The position numbers were made by a program, and so were the translations under genes. From Zingiber officinale (taxonomy: Eukaryota; Streptophyta; Magnoliopsida; Zingiberales; Zingiberaceae), in contig NC_055987.1 in NCBI RefSeq assembly GCF_018446385.1, forward strand, positions 8,641,705 through 8,705,704: a stretch of 64,000 bases of DNA, written 5' to 3'. Under the pieces are notes generated by a model. That model did not search any database and was not told where the DNA came from. It was given only the letters and a program-made list of their open reading frames with translations. Shown here piece by piece: positions 34,662-47,208 of this stretch (position 1 is its first letter; every line of letters begins with the position of its first letter).

Positions 34662-37060
34662 ATGATTATATTTCTAAAATATTATGTTGATGATAAATTA
34701 GGTGGAATAACAATGTTGAGGTATTTTAAGAAAATACGAGATGAACCTACTTTAAATAAATCATCTCCACCACCTCCTCCACCAACTTCTCTTGATGCTG
34801 ACTCAAATGAGTATCCTAGTGATCCTGGACTAAGAAAGCACAATCTTGAGTACAATGTTAATGAAAGGGAGATTGTTCAACGTTACTATTTGCAAAAAGG
34901 TCATTTTCAGCCTAAGAATCATGAATTTCCTTGGTATTCTTGTCCAAAAGAGAAACGAAGATTTCGAGCTATATGGTTTAGTCTTCATCCTAATTGGCTA
35001 GAATACAACATTGCAAAAGATGTGGCTTTCTATCTTTATTGCTATTTATTCAAAACGAACCATGGTGGTGATTCTTTTGTTACTGAGGGACTTAAAAATT
35101 GGAGAAAGAAAGAAAAATTTAATGAATATGTTGGAAATCAGAGCAGCATTCACAATAGGTGTATGATGACGACTTATGATTTAATGAATCAAAAACAACA
35201 TATTGAAACTTGTTTGGTCAATCAGTCTAGTCAAGTAACTATTGATTATCGTATTCATTTGACAACATCAATTGATTGCATAAGATTTCTTGTGCGTCAA
35301 GGATTAGCATTTCGTGGTGATGATGAATCAACAAACTCATTCAATCATGATAATTTTCTTGAACTGTTAAGATTTCTTGCTGACCATAATGAGGATATCA
35401 ATAGAGTTGCACTAGACAATGCTCCCTCAAATCTCAAATCTCAAATTAATATCGCCTGATATTGAGAAAGATATTATCAAATCTATTGTTTATTTAACCA
35501 CTAATTCTACTCTTAGAGATCTCGGTGATGAATTATTTACTATATTGGTTGATGAGGCTTGTGATATATCTGTTAAAGAACAAATGGTAGTTGCTTTACG
35601 TTTTGTAGATGAAAGGGGAAATATTGTTAAACGCTTTCCAGGCATTGTACATGTAAGTGACACTGTTATCTTATCACTTAAAACTGCTATTGATTCTTTG
35701 TTGTGCCAACATGGATTATCTATATCTAATTTACGGGGGCAAGGATACGATGGAGCTAGCAATATGAGAGGAGAATTCAATGATTTAAAAATCTTAATTA
35801 TGATGGAAAATCCATCTGCTTATTATGTTCATTGTTTTGCTCATCAATTGCAACTTACACTTGTAGCTGTTGCTGAAAATCACATAAGAATTTCTACTTT
35901 TTTGATGTGGTTGCACAATTGAACAATATTGTTGGAGCATCATGCAAGCGAAGAGATATACTTCGTGAGAAACAATTTGAAAAAGTTATTAAAGGAATTT
36001 GCAATGGTGATATTTTCACTGGACAAGGTATGAATCAAGAGATGACATTAAAAAGAGCTGGGAGCACACATTGGGGTTCACATTATAATACATTGTTAAG
36101 TTTGATATGTCTGTATCCTTCAGTTATTTATGTCCTTTTATTTGTTGAAGAGGAGGGAAAAAATAACAAGCAAAAGGCGCAAACAAATAATCTGTTAGAA
36201 TTGATTGGAAAATATGAATTTATATTTCAGATGCACTTAATGAAGAATATCTTGGGAGCCACGAATGATTTATCGCAAGCTTTACAAAGAAAAGATCAAG
36301 ACATTGTAAATGTCATGATTATTGTAAGATCAAGCAAACATCAACTGCAAACTATGAGAGATGATGGTTGGAATTTGTTACTGAATGAAGTTTCTTTATT
36401 TTGTGTTAAGTATGAGGTAGTCACCCCGCACATGGAAGACTTATTCGTCTTTCATGGAAGATCACGACGAAATATTGAAGGAAGGACAAATCTTCACTAT
36501 TATCGTGTTGAAACGTTTTATGAAGTGATGGATTTGCAACTTTAGGAGTTGAACAATCGCTTTAACGAGGTGAACACGAAGTTGTTGTGTATGAGTTGTC
36601 TTGATCCATCAAATTCATTCTCTACTTATGATAAGAGAATATTACTTCAATTTGCTCAGTTTTATCCATTCGATTTTTCCCCGATGGAGTTAATGCATCT
36701 TGAGTCCCAACTTGATAATTTTATTTTTGATATATATATGCGGAGTAACAATCAATTCTCTGAGGTTGTGGGGATTAGCCAATTTGCTAAAAGGATGGTT
36801 CAATTGAAAAAACATCGTCTATATCCTTTAGTATATTTACTTTTGAAGCTAGTATTGTTATTACCAGTTGCAATGACAATTGTAAAGAGAGTGTTTTCAG
36901 CAATGAAAATAATCAAAACTTCACTTTGAAATCGGTTGGAAGATGATATGGTAAATGATTGTTTGATACCATATATTGAGCGAAATGTGTTTGATACCAT
37001 TGATAATGAAGCTATTATTCAGTATTTTCAAAATATGAAATCTCGAAGAATGATATTGTA
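34662..37060 (+). pseudogene. hAT transposase (TTF zinc finger, DUF4371 and C-terminal dimerisation type), broken
   Basis: The first segment (34662-35459) begins with MLRYFKK and a Pro run, then a TTF-type zinc-finger-like region (WYSCPKEKRRFRAIWF) and the start of the DUF4371/RNase H-like core. The frame shifts near 35430-35450, where CAAATCT is tandemly duplicated (a 7-bp gain). The next segment (to about 35900) has the catalytic-region phrase VDEACDIS and QGYDGASNMRG; a one-base shift in a T run follows. The third segment has THWGSHYNTL. TAG at 36543-36545 and TGA at 36927-36929 interrupt the C-terminal region with ...VKRVFSAMKIIK, the hAT dimerisation motif. The family mobilises DNA by cut-and-paste. 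This copy should be inactive. Confidence 0.87.
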
Positions 37061-37178
37061 AAAACATATGAAGTTCATATATAACTTTTATTATATATTT
37101 TCTGTGTTGTATTATTTTTTTTATTTATTGAATTCGCCTCCCCTAATTAAAAATCTTGACTACGCCACTGCTTTTGCT

Positions 37179-38240
37179 TTCTTCTATCGAGGACGAGAAA
37201 GTGAAGGAAATCCCGAGATTATGCTGTTAGTTTTAAGATATTTAAGGACAGAGTTGGGCGAATAAAATTTTAATAATAATTTATTAATCTAAGACTGTTG
37301 GGTTAATAGATCGTTGTGAACACTTTCTAATTTATTTCACTGGTGGTATAAGATTTGTATGAGATCAAATCGATTACCTATAAAATTAACCAGTATAAAT
37401 TACATATATGATGGCAAATAAAAAAAAATAAAAAAAAAAGAAAACAACAACCTCATTTTTTTTATTTAATACTAGATATTCAATTTAAGGAGACTAGATA
37501 ATCGGTCTAACTTTAAAAAAAAATTCAACTGCCATCAAAATAAATTTAAAAATATTCACAATAAATACCCATCAGATCAACCGTCCATTAACAAATAGTA
37601 AAAATTCATATATGAATTTTTATGAAGACTGAAACTCGATCTTAAATAACTAAAAAAACTAAGATAACATCATGCAGCTCTACCGTTATCCGGGAAACAA
37701 CAGCATCATTTTAATGAACGAGACCTCATGCCGTTATTGAAGCATTAATTATTGGCCTTGAGAAAAAAACAAAATGGCAAGATAAAATGGCAGATATCAA
37801 ATAAATAAAAATAATAATATAGAAATAAAAAATCCCAGACAAGATGGCACTGATGATCAAGAACTTGTTTCATTGCTTGCTCCAAAGTCAAAATTTTCAT
37901 GCTGCCTCACATGCATTTCTCCTACTAATTAAGTTTTCCTTCTTTTTTTTTTCATATTTATCTCTCAATAAATCACAATAAAGACACAACAAATCCAACT
38001 AAATTGAATCATATCAATAGCTCGGTTTGTTTTTTTTTTTAAATAGACTTGAATTGAGCAAAGCATGAAATGATTGATTCAAGTTCTGTTTGGTTAATTA
38101 GGAAAAGAAATTAAATGAAATGTGAATTTACAATAATGTTTATTTGCTATAGCGAAGCAAATAAAAATTAAATATTATCCAAAGAACTCTAGAGATATAT
38201 TAATTTTTTAAAAAATAATCATTTATTCAATATGATGAGG
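37179..38240. other. AT-rich intergenic sequence
   Basis: No coding or RNA feature is recognised. Poly-A and poly-T tracts are frequent. Confidence 0.55.
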
Positions 38241-38920
38241 TGATGGTAAGGGGTCCTGCCCCCCGTTGTCACGGTGGAAATTAATAGAGGTTAAAGTTAA
38301 GATGATCAACGGATGAATTATCTTGGTCAGTCGGGCGAGAAGTATTCCGACTGAGGGTTAAGCATCAGCCCATCGTCTTCGACACGGAGTAATCAAACTG
38401 ATGCTCAAGGGACGTGTAGAAGCCGGACCGAGCGGCTCTTTTGCTCGACGCGACGGTGGACGACATGGACTAAGGACTTTCAACCGAGCAACTCTCTCGC
38501 TCGGCGCGACAGTGCGCTTCCGATCGAACGACCATCCTGCTCGGCCCAACAACGGACAACATTTGGATAGGGTATTTTCAGCCGAGCGACCACTGTGTTC
38601 GGCCAAGCAACAAACACAATAGGATATCCTGCGACATCCTTTTGGGAGTTCATGCCACCGACGGACGACATGGTCAGACAGATGATCGTACGACAGAAAC
38701 TTCCACTGCCACTTCAGATATATGCTCAATCCGTTAAGGTACTGCGTCAGGGACACTTTACTAACATGTCTCTTCAGGGAAAACTTAGGATAACGTGCCT
38801 ACTTTGAGAAGCGTGCACACACGTTATAGGAACCCTATATAAAAGGGGATCCAGATATCGGCGGAAGTATGTTTTTCTCGCGATCTCTATTGTTGCGCTA
38901 CAGTTCTCTTTGCTTCTTGC
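38241..38920 (+). repeat. Tat-like Gypsy LTR, left part, split by the Copia element
   Basis: It starts near TGATGGTAAGGGGTCC, has GCTCGGC/GAGCGAC-rich text like the Tat LTR, and a TATA box CTATATAAAAGGGG at about 38835-38848. It breaks at 38920 where the Copia element begins. The right part, at 49041 onward, carries GACTTGAGCGTCGAAGGGTC, the U5 motif of the Tat LTRs. No internal Gypsy region follows, so it is a solo LTR or fragment. Its outer limits are uncertain. Confidence 0.65.
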
Positions 38921-39835
38921 TGTTAGGATCTTCGGATGATTAGAGAGGGGGGGTGTGTGAATAGCCTCCTCTATAACCTAACTAAATTCTTCAATCAGAT
39001 CGTTAGCGTAGCAGAAATATGCACATGAAAATCTAATACAAGGAAAAGAAAAACACACACCAGTATATACGAGATTCGGGGATAACTTGCCCCTACTCCT
39101 CGGCGTGTCCGTAAGGTGGACGATCCCTTGATCTTTCGGTAGATCACACCCCGGATAGATACCGGCTAAAGATTTCTCCTTCTCGGTGGAGTAACCTCTC
39201 CACAAAGTCTCAGAAAATATGTAAAAATTAAGCACAAGACTTACAGATCAGTGGCTAAAGAGAATGAGGAAGGAAGTTCACAGCCACGCAAAGACAGCAG
39301 TTAAACAGAGCACAAGAAGGAAGCACAACCAAGAACTCAAAGCTCAGTACCCTTGTTTGATCGACCGAGAGTTCACTCCTAGAACCTCTCTTCATCCTTC
39401 TTCTTATGCCTCTGCTTCCACTGCGTTCAGCCTGTCCCGAATTGCTGTCAACCTGCACCAAATCCCTGCTGCAAGCTACGACATCGCCAATCACTTTTCC
39501 TCCTCCTCTGGTTCTCTGAACTCACACCAATAGAACCCATGGTCTTTACTGGGGTCTCTGAGCTCGAACTAATGAGCAAGAGTCAAGCTGATTCCCAACT
39601 GATCACAACCAGATCACAGCCTGATCGCAGCCAGTAACCGTTGATGCTCCAATTTCACCATTTGCAGCGAAACACAGCAGAAAGAACCCTTTGTCTTATT
39701 CTTCTGATGGAGCTTAATTTGAATTTGAGCATTGGCATGATACCTGCAATCTACAACTTAAAAAGCTAACAACAGATGGTTAATTCAGATGGATCAGAAG
39801 TTGCAGAGAAACAGCAGAAACTTCATACAGTTTTG

Positions 39836-40203
39836 TGGATCGATCAACAGATCGATCCATAGCTTATTGGACCGATCAAGCTATGGCCTGATCGGTCCAG
39901 GAGAGTTCTGATCGGTCTGTGGACTGATCAGGCTATAGGTGGATCGGTCCACAGACCGATCCCCTATACTCTCTCCCGAACTTCATTGCCTACAGATCGG
40001 TCTCCAGACCGATCAGTAAATCTCACAGAATGTTACTGATTGGTTACTAATCGGTCTACAGACCGATCAATAATTCTCACAGTGAGTTACTGATTGGTTA
40101 CTGATCGGTTTGGTGACCGATCAGATAACCATAGTATCACTGGATCGGTCAACAGACCGATCAGATATCCATAGTATCACTGGATCGGTCAACAGACCGA
40201 TCC
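39836..40203. repeat. Hairpin array with core GATCGGTC/GACCGATC in the 3' LTR
   Basis: About nine short inverted pairs with stems of 8-11 bp and loops of about 4-6 nt (e.g. GATCGGTCTGTGGACTGATC, GATCGGTCTCCAGACCGATC). The equivalent array in the other LTR is at 48131-48498. Confidence 0.85.
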
Positions 40204-40257
40204 AATGCCTATATAGGTAGGTTTAGAACTTCCCAGCCCTAAACCCTAAAGCCTTCC

Positions 40258-40685
40258 TGGTCTAGAGAACGAGCTACCGAGCCCTCTCTGACCTAGTCCG
40301 GAGAACGAGCTACCGAGCCCTCTCTGACTTCGTCCGGTCCAGAGAACGAGCTACCGAGCCCTCTCCGACTTCGTCCGGTCCAGAGAACGAGCTACCTAGC
40401 CCTCTCTGACTTAGTCCAGAGAACGAGCTACCGAGCCCTCTCCGACTTCGTCCGGTCCAGAGAACGAGCTACCGAGCCCTCTCTGACCTCGTCCGGTCCA
40501 GAGAACGAGCTACCGAGCCCTCTCTCACCTAGTCTGGAGAACGAGCTACCGAGCCCTCTCTGACTTCGTCCGGTCCAGAGAACGAGCTACCAAGCCCTCT
40601 CTGACCTCGTCAGGTCCAGAGAACGAGCTACCGAGCCCTCTCTGACCTAGTCCGAAGAACGAGCTACCGAGCCCTCTCTGACTTC
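40258..40685. repeat. Minisatellite in the 3' LTR
   Basis: About ten units of 36-43 bp, GAGAACGAGCTACCGAGCCC followed by TCTCTGAC(C/T)TNGTCCGG with or without TCCA. The other LTR has fewer units at 48551-48898. Confidence 0.88.
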
Positions 40686-40827
40686 GCGTGCTAAGTTTCC
40701 ATACTTGGATTTTTCCCTTCCACCTGATCAACATTGATCAGTAATCAATCTGAGTTTAATTAATATCTGATACAAACTTAAATCAGTGTCAACATCAAAA
40801 CAACAGCCAGGTCAGACCGTATCAACA

Positions 40828-40843
40828 ATCTCCTCTTTTTTGT
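40828..40843 (-). other. Polypurine tract of the Copia element
   Basis: The minus strand CAAAAAAGAGGAGAT directly abuts the 3' LTR. Confidence 0.7.
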
Positions 40844-41358
40844 TGTTTGACAACACGATTTAAGTTTAGATCAGAAATGCTCATATTTCCGAGAATCAGG
40901 ATCCTCCTCCTAAGATGAATACAACACTAAAGAAGTCAATAATCCTCAAGGTTATCCTCTCCCCTAAAATCAAGACTTCATTCATCTCTAAACTTAGTCA
41001 TCTTCTTCCCCTTTGTCAAACACCGAAAATGTGCGAGTTAGGTTATAAGACTCAAAAGACTCCCCCTTAACCCATACTGTCTCTTTCTTAATTCACATAG
41101 AATTTCCTCTAAGTGTAATATCGGACAGTAAATAAGAGACAATCAAGACATGATATATGAAAAGCATATAAACAGTCAATAAGAACTGAAAAAAAAAACA
41201 AGTAATAGAAAAACGAGTAGCATAAACAGTTAATATCCAGGTCAGACACAGTATCTATCAAACAGTATCTGAAACATAGGCAGTCAAAATGACCAACATA
41301 ACACAAGGTGTATCAATCAACATCCTCAACATAACACAAGGATCTCCTCTGAATACCC

Positions 41359-41620
41359 TGATCGGTCCACCGACCGATCAGTGAATCTCCTGATCGGTCC
41401 CTGGACCGATCAGGATCCTCGCTTGGTCTCCTGAATACCCTGATCGGTCGGTGGATCGATCAGGGAACCTCCTGATCGGTCCCTGGACCGATCAAGAAGC
41501 CTCCTTGCGTGCCAGAATAATATGATCGGTCTCTGAACCGATCAGTAAACAAACAGAGAGTTCTGGATCGGTCGATAGATCGATCCAGCATCTCCTGATC
41601 GGGCTGTGGACCGATCAGTG
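41359..41620. repeat. Second hairpin array, internal to the Copia element
   Basis: About seven inverted pairs of the same GATCGGTC/GACCGATC core (e.g. TGATCGGTCCCTGGACCGAT) lie between the pol stop and the 3' LTR, outside the LTRs. Confidence 0.85.
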
Positions 41621-42415
41621 ACTGACAAAATGAAATTTAAGTAACTGAATTTCGTATAAATTTTCTATCGAAAAATTTTGAAGATTCAGAATTGAAGAAG
41701 TTCAGAAACTTCCAAATTCAGAACCTAGAACATGAAGAATCTACAAACATAAATATTCCCGAAAGATGAGCTCTTACGGTCTGAAGTTGTTCAGAACCGA
41801 AAAGTTACAAACATTTAAAAAACAGACCAACTCCAAACGCATAGAGTTCAGACGTTTTGAACCTTAAGGTTTCAAACCAGAGAAACTTCTGAAACTATGA
41901 TTTATAGTGAACCAGGGTATTAATCAAAACTCATGCTTTTTATTACCTGGTTCAAAACACATCCTTGCTATGATCAGTTTCAAGTTTGTCAAAATATATC
42001 CAAATTGCTATCATTACCTCAATAGCTTGTCTTATTTTTAATCAAAATCATGAAATGTATCGATCAAAAATATCAATCAACACATTAGCCAAAGTTAGAT
42101 AAATTCTAGGTAAAGGTCCAACCAAGTTTCCTTGGTTGGAATATATGAGTAAGATCTAGGAACCAAATACACATGAATTATGTAATGGTCTTCCCAATAC
42201 TCAATTTATGTCTCTTCAACCTAATTATTCAAGAGATGCATGATACATTTTGAATAATTTGGCTGATCCTAGCATCTCACCCCATTTCTAGCAAACAAAA
42301 ATAATTTGTTAAACCTTATAATTTGTGTGAGATGTCCCCAAGTTGCCCAAATTAATTTCTCAATTTCTCTTGTCGTTTTAATTATCCTTATTAATCATGA
42401 TGAAATCCTAATGGC

Positions 42416-44446
42416 CTATTGAGCCAAACATATTCCCAATTCTCTCCTTAAATGACTAAATTCATTTTCCGGAAGGGGTTTGATGAAAATATTGGCTAGG
42501 TTTGATTTTAACTCAACATATGTGAGCGCAATGTCTCCCCTAGCTACGTGATCTCTAATGAAGTGATGACGCACTTCAATGTGTTTGGTCCTTGAATGAT
42601 GGACTGGATTTTTCGTTAGGTTTATTGTGCTGATGTTGTCACACAACACTTGCACTCCCTTATACGAAAGCCCATAATCTTCTAGGGTGTGGATCATCCA
42701 CAACAATTGTGATACACTCTCTCCCATGGCAATGTATTCAGCCTCGGTCGTGGAGAGAACAACGCAATGTTGCTTCTGGCTTGACCAACTAACCAATGAT
42801 GAACCTAAAAATTGGCAACCCCTACTAGTGCTTTTCCGATCCAATTTGCACCCAGCATAATCGGAGTTGGTATAACCTATCAAGTCAAAAGACTCCGTAC
42901 GAGGGTACCATAGATCTACTCTAATTATGCCCTTAAGGTATCTCAGGATTCTCTTAACTGCAATTAAATGAGATTCCTTGGCACAGACTTGATATTTAGC
43001 GCACATGCACACAGCAAAAAGTATGTCCGGTCGACTAGCTGTGAGATATAGAAGACTACCGATCATGCTTCTATATTGCGTTAGATCAACTGGTTTTCCA
43101 TTCTCATCATTGTCAAGGCGAGTGTTTGTCGCCATTGGAGTGGATACTTCCTTAAAGTCACTCATTTTGAATTTCTTGAGCATCTCTTGAGTGTATTTCG
43201 TCTGATGGACATAGATGACATCTCGAGTTTGTTTGATTTCAAGTCCAAGGAAGAATGTCAATTCTCCCACTAGACTCATCTCAAACTCACTTTCCATGTG
43301 AGTGATAAATTCATTCAAATAGCCCTTGTTATTTGAGCCACAAATTATGTCATCGACATACACCTGGGCTACAAATATGTCTTCACCATCTCTACGCAGA
43401 AATAGTGTTGGATCTATTTGACCTCTTACAAAACCCTTTTCTAGTAAGTAAGTTGACAACCTTTTGTACCAAGCTCGAGATGCTTGTTTAAGCCCATAAA
43501 GAGCTTTCTTGAGCTTGTACACGTGGTTTGGAGCTTGGGTATTTACAAATCCCGGTGGTTGTTCAACATAGACCTCTTCTTTAATGAAACCATTTAAGAA
43601 GGCCGATTTAACGTCCATTTGATATAGCTTGAAGCCTCTATGTGCAGCAAAAGCTAGCATCAAACGAATGGACTCTAATCGGGTCACGGGAGCATAAGTC
43701 TCATCATAATCGAGGCCTTCGACTTGACTATAGCCCTTGGCTACAAGTCTTGCCTTGTTTCTTACGACTTCTCCCTTTTGGTTTAACTTATTTTTGAAGA
43801 CCCATTTGGTTCCAATAATGGTGGTTCTCTTAGGTCTAGGAACTAAGTCCCACATCTGGTTTCTTTCAAATTGACTTAACTCATCTTGCATAGCTATGAT
43901 CCAGTCAGGATCGTGCAATGCCACATCAACTATTTTTGGTTCGATTTCTGAGATCAAGGCGACCTCATTAGACTCATTTCTAAAGAATGTTCTAGTCCTA
44001 ACCTCTTGTTGGATGTCTCCAACAATCTGGTCTTGGGGATGACTAGAGGCTATCCTGGATTGCCTTGGCGTCGGCGGTGCCTCATGAGTGGTCTCACTAG
44101 GCACAGGCAAAGACTCAGTATTAGGCAAAGGATCAGCCTGAGCCCTTTGTTGCCTTCGCTCATCGTCATCGGAGTCAACTTCGACTCTTTCTATGTTTTG
44201 ATCATTCAAACTTAGCCTTCTAAGTTCAAATTGAATTTCTCCTACATCCCTCGATTGATCATTTGATTTAGGGATTTCTTCAAATGCTACATCCGAGGAC
44301 TCTTCAATCAATTTAGTCCTATTGTTGTAGACTCGATAGGCTTTGCTGATGAGAGAGTACCCGACCAGTATTCCTTCATCAGCCTTAGCCGTGAACTTTC
44401 CAAGATGATCCTTGGTGTTCAAGATAAACACCTTACAACCAAACAC
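42416..44446 (-). CDS. pol: Copia reverse transcriptase-RNase H ORF (676 aa, intact)
   Basis: The N-terminal part (about 1-60) is the integrase tail ([17 protein letters not shown]). A Ser/Asp/Glu linker follows. RT spans about 190-430, with [30 protein letters not shown] and the catalytic YVDDI in [13 protein letters not shown]. RNase H lies in the last about 150 residues with [10 protein letters not shown] near the end. It copies element RNA to DNA and removes the RNA strand. The open frame has no break, so the enzyme could still be made if the upstream frame breaks were bypassed. The true polyprotein starts in gag. Confidence 0.92.
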   Translation of the reverse strand: MFGCKVFILNTKDHLGKFTAKADEGILVGYSLISKAYRVYNNRTKLIEESSDVAFEEIPKSNDQSRDVGEIQFELRRLSLNDQNIERVEVDSDDDERRQQRAQADPLPNTESLPVPSETTHEAPPTPRQSRIASSHPQDQIVGDIQQEVRTRTFFRNESNEVALISEIEPKIVDVALHDPDWIIAMQDELSQFERNQMWDLVPRPKRTTIIGTKWVFKNKLNQKGEVVRNKARLVAKGYSQVEGLDYDETYAPVTRLESIRLMLAFAAHRGFKLYQMDVKSAFLNGFIKEEVYVEQPPGFVNTQAPNHVYKLKKALYGLKQASRAWYKRLSTYLLEKGFVRGQIDPTLFLRRDGEDIFVAQVYVDDIICGSNNKGYLNEFITHMESEFEMSLVGELTFFLGLEIKQTRDVIYVHQTKYTQEMLKKFKMSDFKEVSTPMATNTRLDNDENGKPVDLTQYRSMIGSLLYLTASRPDILFAVCMCAKYQVCAKESHLIAVKRILRYLKGIIRVDLWYPRTESFDLIGYTNSDYAGCKLDRKSTSRGCQFLGSSLVSWSSQKQHCVVLSTTEAEYIAMGESVSQLLWMIHTLEDYGLSYKGVQVLCDNISTINLTKNPVHHSRTKHIEVRHHFIRDHVARGDIALTYVELKSNLANIFIKPLPENEFSHLRRELGICLAQ

Positions 44447-45578
44447 CCTAAGATGTTTAATTGTAGGAGGTTTTCCAAACTAAAGTTCTTTCCTAAAAAC
44501 CTATGTATCACGACTCGGTTTTGCACATAGCAAGCTGTATTTACAACTTCAGCCCATAAGTAGCTCGGTAGTGAGTACTCATTGAGCATGCTTCGTGCAG
44601 CCTCTTGCAAGACTCGATTCTTTCTCTCCACAACCTCATTTTGCTGTGGGGTCCTTGGAGTAGAGAACTCATGTCTATATCTTTTTTCTTGACAAAATTC
44701 TAAAAATCTATGATTTTGAAATTCTCCACCATGATCACTTCTAATTGTTTAATTGTTGTTGATTTTTCATTTTCAGTTCTTCTACAAAAGGAAACAAAAA
44801 TATCTATGGTTTGATCCTTATTTTTCAAAAAGAAAGTCCATGTATATCTAGTAAAGTCATCAATGATCACTAAGCAATATCTACTTCCATTCAATGAAAT
44901 GACATTACTACAATCAAATAAGTCTATATGCAATAAATCTAAAGCAGTAGAGGTACTTACAGCGCTTTTACCTTTATGAGACGCTTTTGTTTGCTTACCC
45001 TTTTGACATACATCACATAATTTTGTCTTTTGGTACTTGATGCTTGGTAGACCTTGCACTAATCCTTTGTTGGCTAGCTTTCGAATATTCTTCATATTCA
45101 CATGGGCCAACCTCCTATGCCAAAGCCATAATTCTTCTTCTTTTGATATGAAGCACTTAGCAGAGGTATTAGTAGCACTTTTAAAAGATAATTGATAAAT
45201 GTTATCTTCTCTTGTGCCTACTAGTACCGTGTCAAGTGTGTCAATGTATTTGACCAGATATTGACTTGAATGAAACTCAATTGTGTAACCCGTATCACAC
45301 AATTGGCTGACACTTAGGAGATTAAAGGTCATCCCCTTGACTAGAAGAACATTCTTGATTTGGAGACATTCGGATATATGAATGTCTCCAACTCCTATAA
45401 CCTTAAGGCTACCATTATTACCAAATGACACATTACCTCTATTTTTGTTTTGAAGGGTGGCAAAGAGTGACTTGTCCCCGGTCATGTGCTTGGAGCATCC
45501 ACTATCAACAAACCAAGTTGATAGATGCTCCCCCTTGACCAATGCCTACAAGACACGAAAAATAAACGTTTTAGGTAC
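44419..45578 (-). pseudogene. Copia protease and integrase region, frame-broken
   Basis: The protease motif DSGCSKHMTG follows at about 45510. Two in-frame TAGs separate it from the end of gag between 45579 and 45542. The GAG-pre-integrase finger (LWHRRLAHVN, CDVCQKGKQ) and core begin about 45150, with HIDLFD and DDFTRYTW. The frame is lost at about 44700 and resumes from 44631 (ERKNRVLQEAARSMLNE) in another frame. Integrase joins element DNA to the genome; this copy could not make a continuous enzyme. Confidence 0.85.
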
Positions 45579-47152
45579 CTAAATCTTGGGACCTAATGCA
45601 TCTACAATGAAAGACCTAGGAACCCATGCCTTGGTCACAACCTTCCTAGTCTCATGAACCCTAGAAGCATGTGATCTATGAAATTGGGTTCTAGACACTA
45701 GTGAAATGAAACTAGACTCCTTAGGTTGATATCCTAACCCAGCCTTGTTGTAGACCGCCCTTTGGGCATTTAGAATCATATCTAATGTCTTAGAGCTAGT
45801 TGAGAATTTTTCAAGCATTTTCTTGAGTTTCTCAACTTCACCCTTTAAGGCTTTGTTTTCATCCTCAAGGACCTCTAGATGTAGGTCATCAACCTCATCT
45901 TCCCTAAGGGCCCTCAAGTGCTCTACTTCATCTTTTAATGATTTAATTTGAGTTTTTGATTTCTTAAGCAAAGTAGATAAATATGCAATGGTTTTATAAC
46001 ATTTCTCTAAATGAGGAGATGTTACCTCTTCATCATCCGAAGATGATGAAGTCGCGGTTGAGGTGTCACTTGTGTCACCATCACTCCCGGAATCCGGTTC
46101 CTCCCTTGCCATGAACGCTAATTGACGTGTGCTTTTCTCCTTCTTCTCTTCCTCCGATGAGCTTGAGGAGGATTCATCCCAAGTAGCCTTGAGAGCTTTC
46201 TTCTTCTTGACCCTTTCCTCCTTCTTCTTGAGTTTTGGACACTCGCTTCGATAGTGTCCTTTTTTGCTACACTCATAACAAGTAACATTAGTTTTATCAA
46301 CATTTTGATCGATAGGTTTACCTTTCCCTTTGTATCTCCGGCTTCTTCTCATGATTCTCCTTACAAAGTTAGCCATCTCGCTTGATGATGATCCACCTTC
46401 GTCATCAGACTCGGAGGAGGATGAGGATGAGGGAATCTCTTTTTCCTTCTTCTTTTCTTTCTTCCTTCTTCCATCTTTGCTCTTTTCTCCTGCAACTAAG
46501 GCAATACCTTTCTCTTTTTGACCCTTGTTAGCAAACTCATGGAGTTCCATTTCATAAAAAATTCATCTACTTTAACAATTGAAAGGTCCTTGGAGACCTT
46601 GTAGGCATCTATCATAGATGACCACAGGGCATTCCTAGGAGAGGCTTTGAGAGCATACCTTACGAGATCGCGATTCTCTATGCGTTCATCTACGGAATGA
46701 AGACCATTGATAATTTCTTTGAACCTTCCGTGTAGTTCACTTACCGTCTCGTTCTCCTTCATGGTGAGGTTTTGTAGTTGGTTTAAGAATAAATCTCTCT
46801 TGGCGATCCGAGAGTCTCGAGTTCCTTCTTGGAGCTCGATGAGCTTGTTCCACAAGTCTTTTGCGCTCGTGAATGGACCTACCTTGACGAGTTGATCCTT
46901 GGCTATCCCACATTGTAAAGTGACCACTGCCTTGGCATCAGCTTGTCCTTTGCGAGTTTGCTCAGTGGACCACCTTGATGAGTCAAGTTCCTTACCTTCT
47001 TCGGCCTTTGGAGGTGTAAACCCTTCCTTGACGGAGAACCACATTGAGATGTTGGTCTTGAGATAATATTTCATGCGGCTCTTCCAGTATTGAAAGTCTG
47101 CTCCGTTGAAGTAGGGTGGACGATTGGTGCTAAACCCTTCCTTCATAGTCAT
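45579..47152 (-). pseudogene. gag: Copia gag with one frameshift
   Basis: The start is ATG at 47152, about 40 nt inside the primer site; frames begun further out overlap the primer site. Residues to about 215 form a UBN2-type gag domain (FNGADFQYWKSRMKYYL, DLWNKLIELQEGT). The frame breaks in a T run at about 46552. The second part (46550-45579) has a Lys/Ser-rich stretch, the zinc knuckle CYECSKKGHYRSEC, acidic Ser runs and a coiled-coil-like segment (KSLKDEVEHLRAL). It stops at 45579 right before the protease. Confidence 0.87.
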
Positions 47153-47190
47153 CTTCTTGCTCTTTAGGGTGTTAATCCGGATGAAGAGCA

Positions 47191-47206
47191 CCTTGCTCTG
47201 ATACCA
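47191..47206 (-). other. Primer-binding site of the Copia element (Met initiator tRNA)
   Basis: On the minus strand TGGTATCAGAGCAAGG starts 2 nt inside the 5' LTR. It is the standard Copia primer complement. Confidence 0.88.
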
Positions 47207-47208
47207 CT

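Larger units (their letters stand above)
33902..37170 (+). mobile_element. hAT transposon, full-length with mutated transposase (3269 bp)
   Basis: Eight-bp target duplication CTTTTGCT occurs at 33894-33901 and 37171-37178. Terminal inverted repeats are CAGGGGCGTAGTTATTTTGG on the left and CAGTGGCGTAGTCAAGATTT on the right (read inward). The interior carries a plant hAT transposase related to zinc-finger MYM/TTF-type proteins. Both ends survive, but the transposase has at least two frameshifts and two stops. Confidence 0.9.
38921..40827 (-). repeat. 3' LTR of the Copia element
   Basis: It is closely similar to 47209-49040 across its length. The 75-bp length difference comes mainly from minisatellite copy number. 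It contains a hairpin array (39836-40203) and the minisatellite (40258-40685). Confidence 0.92.

Noticed and set aside
38978-39235. Small frame repeated at 47264-47530
   Set aside because: It is repeated because both copies are in the Copia LTRs, not because of a conserved protein.
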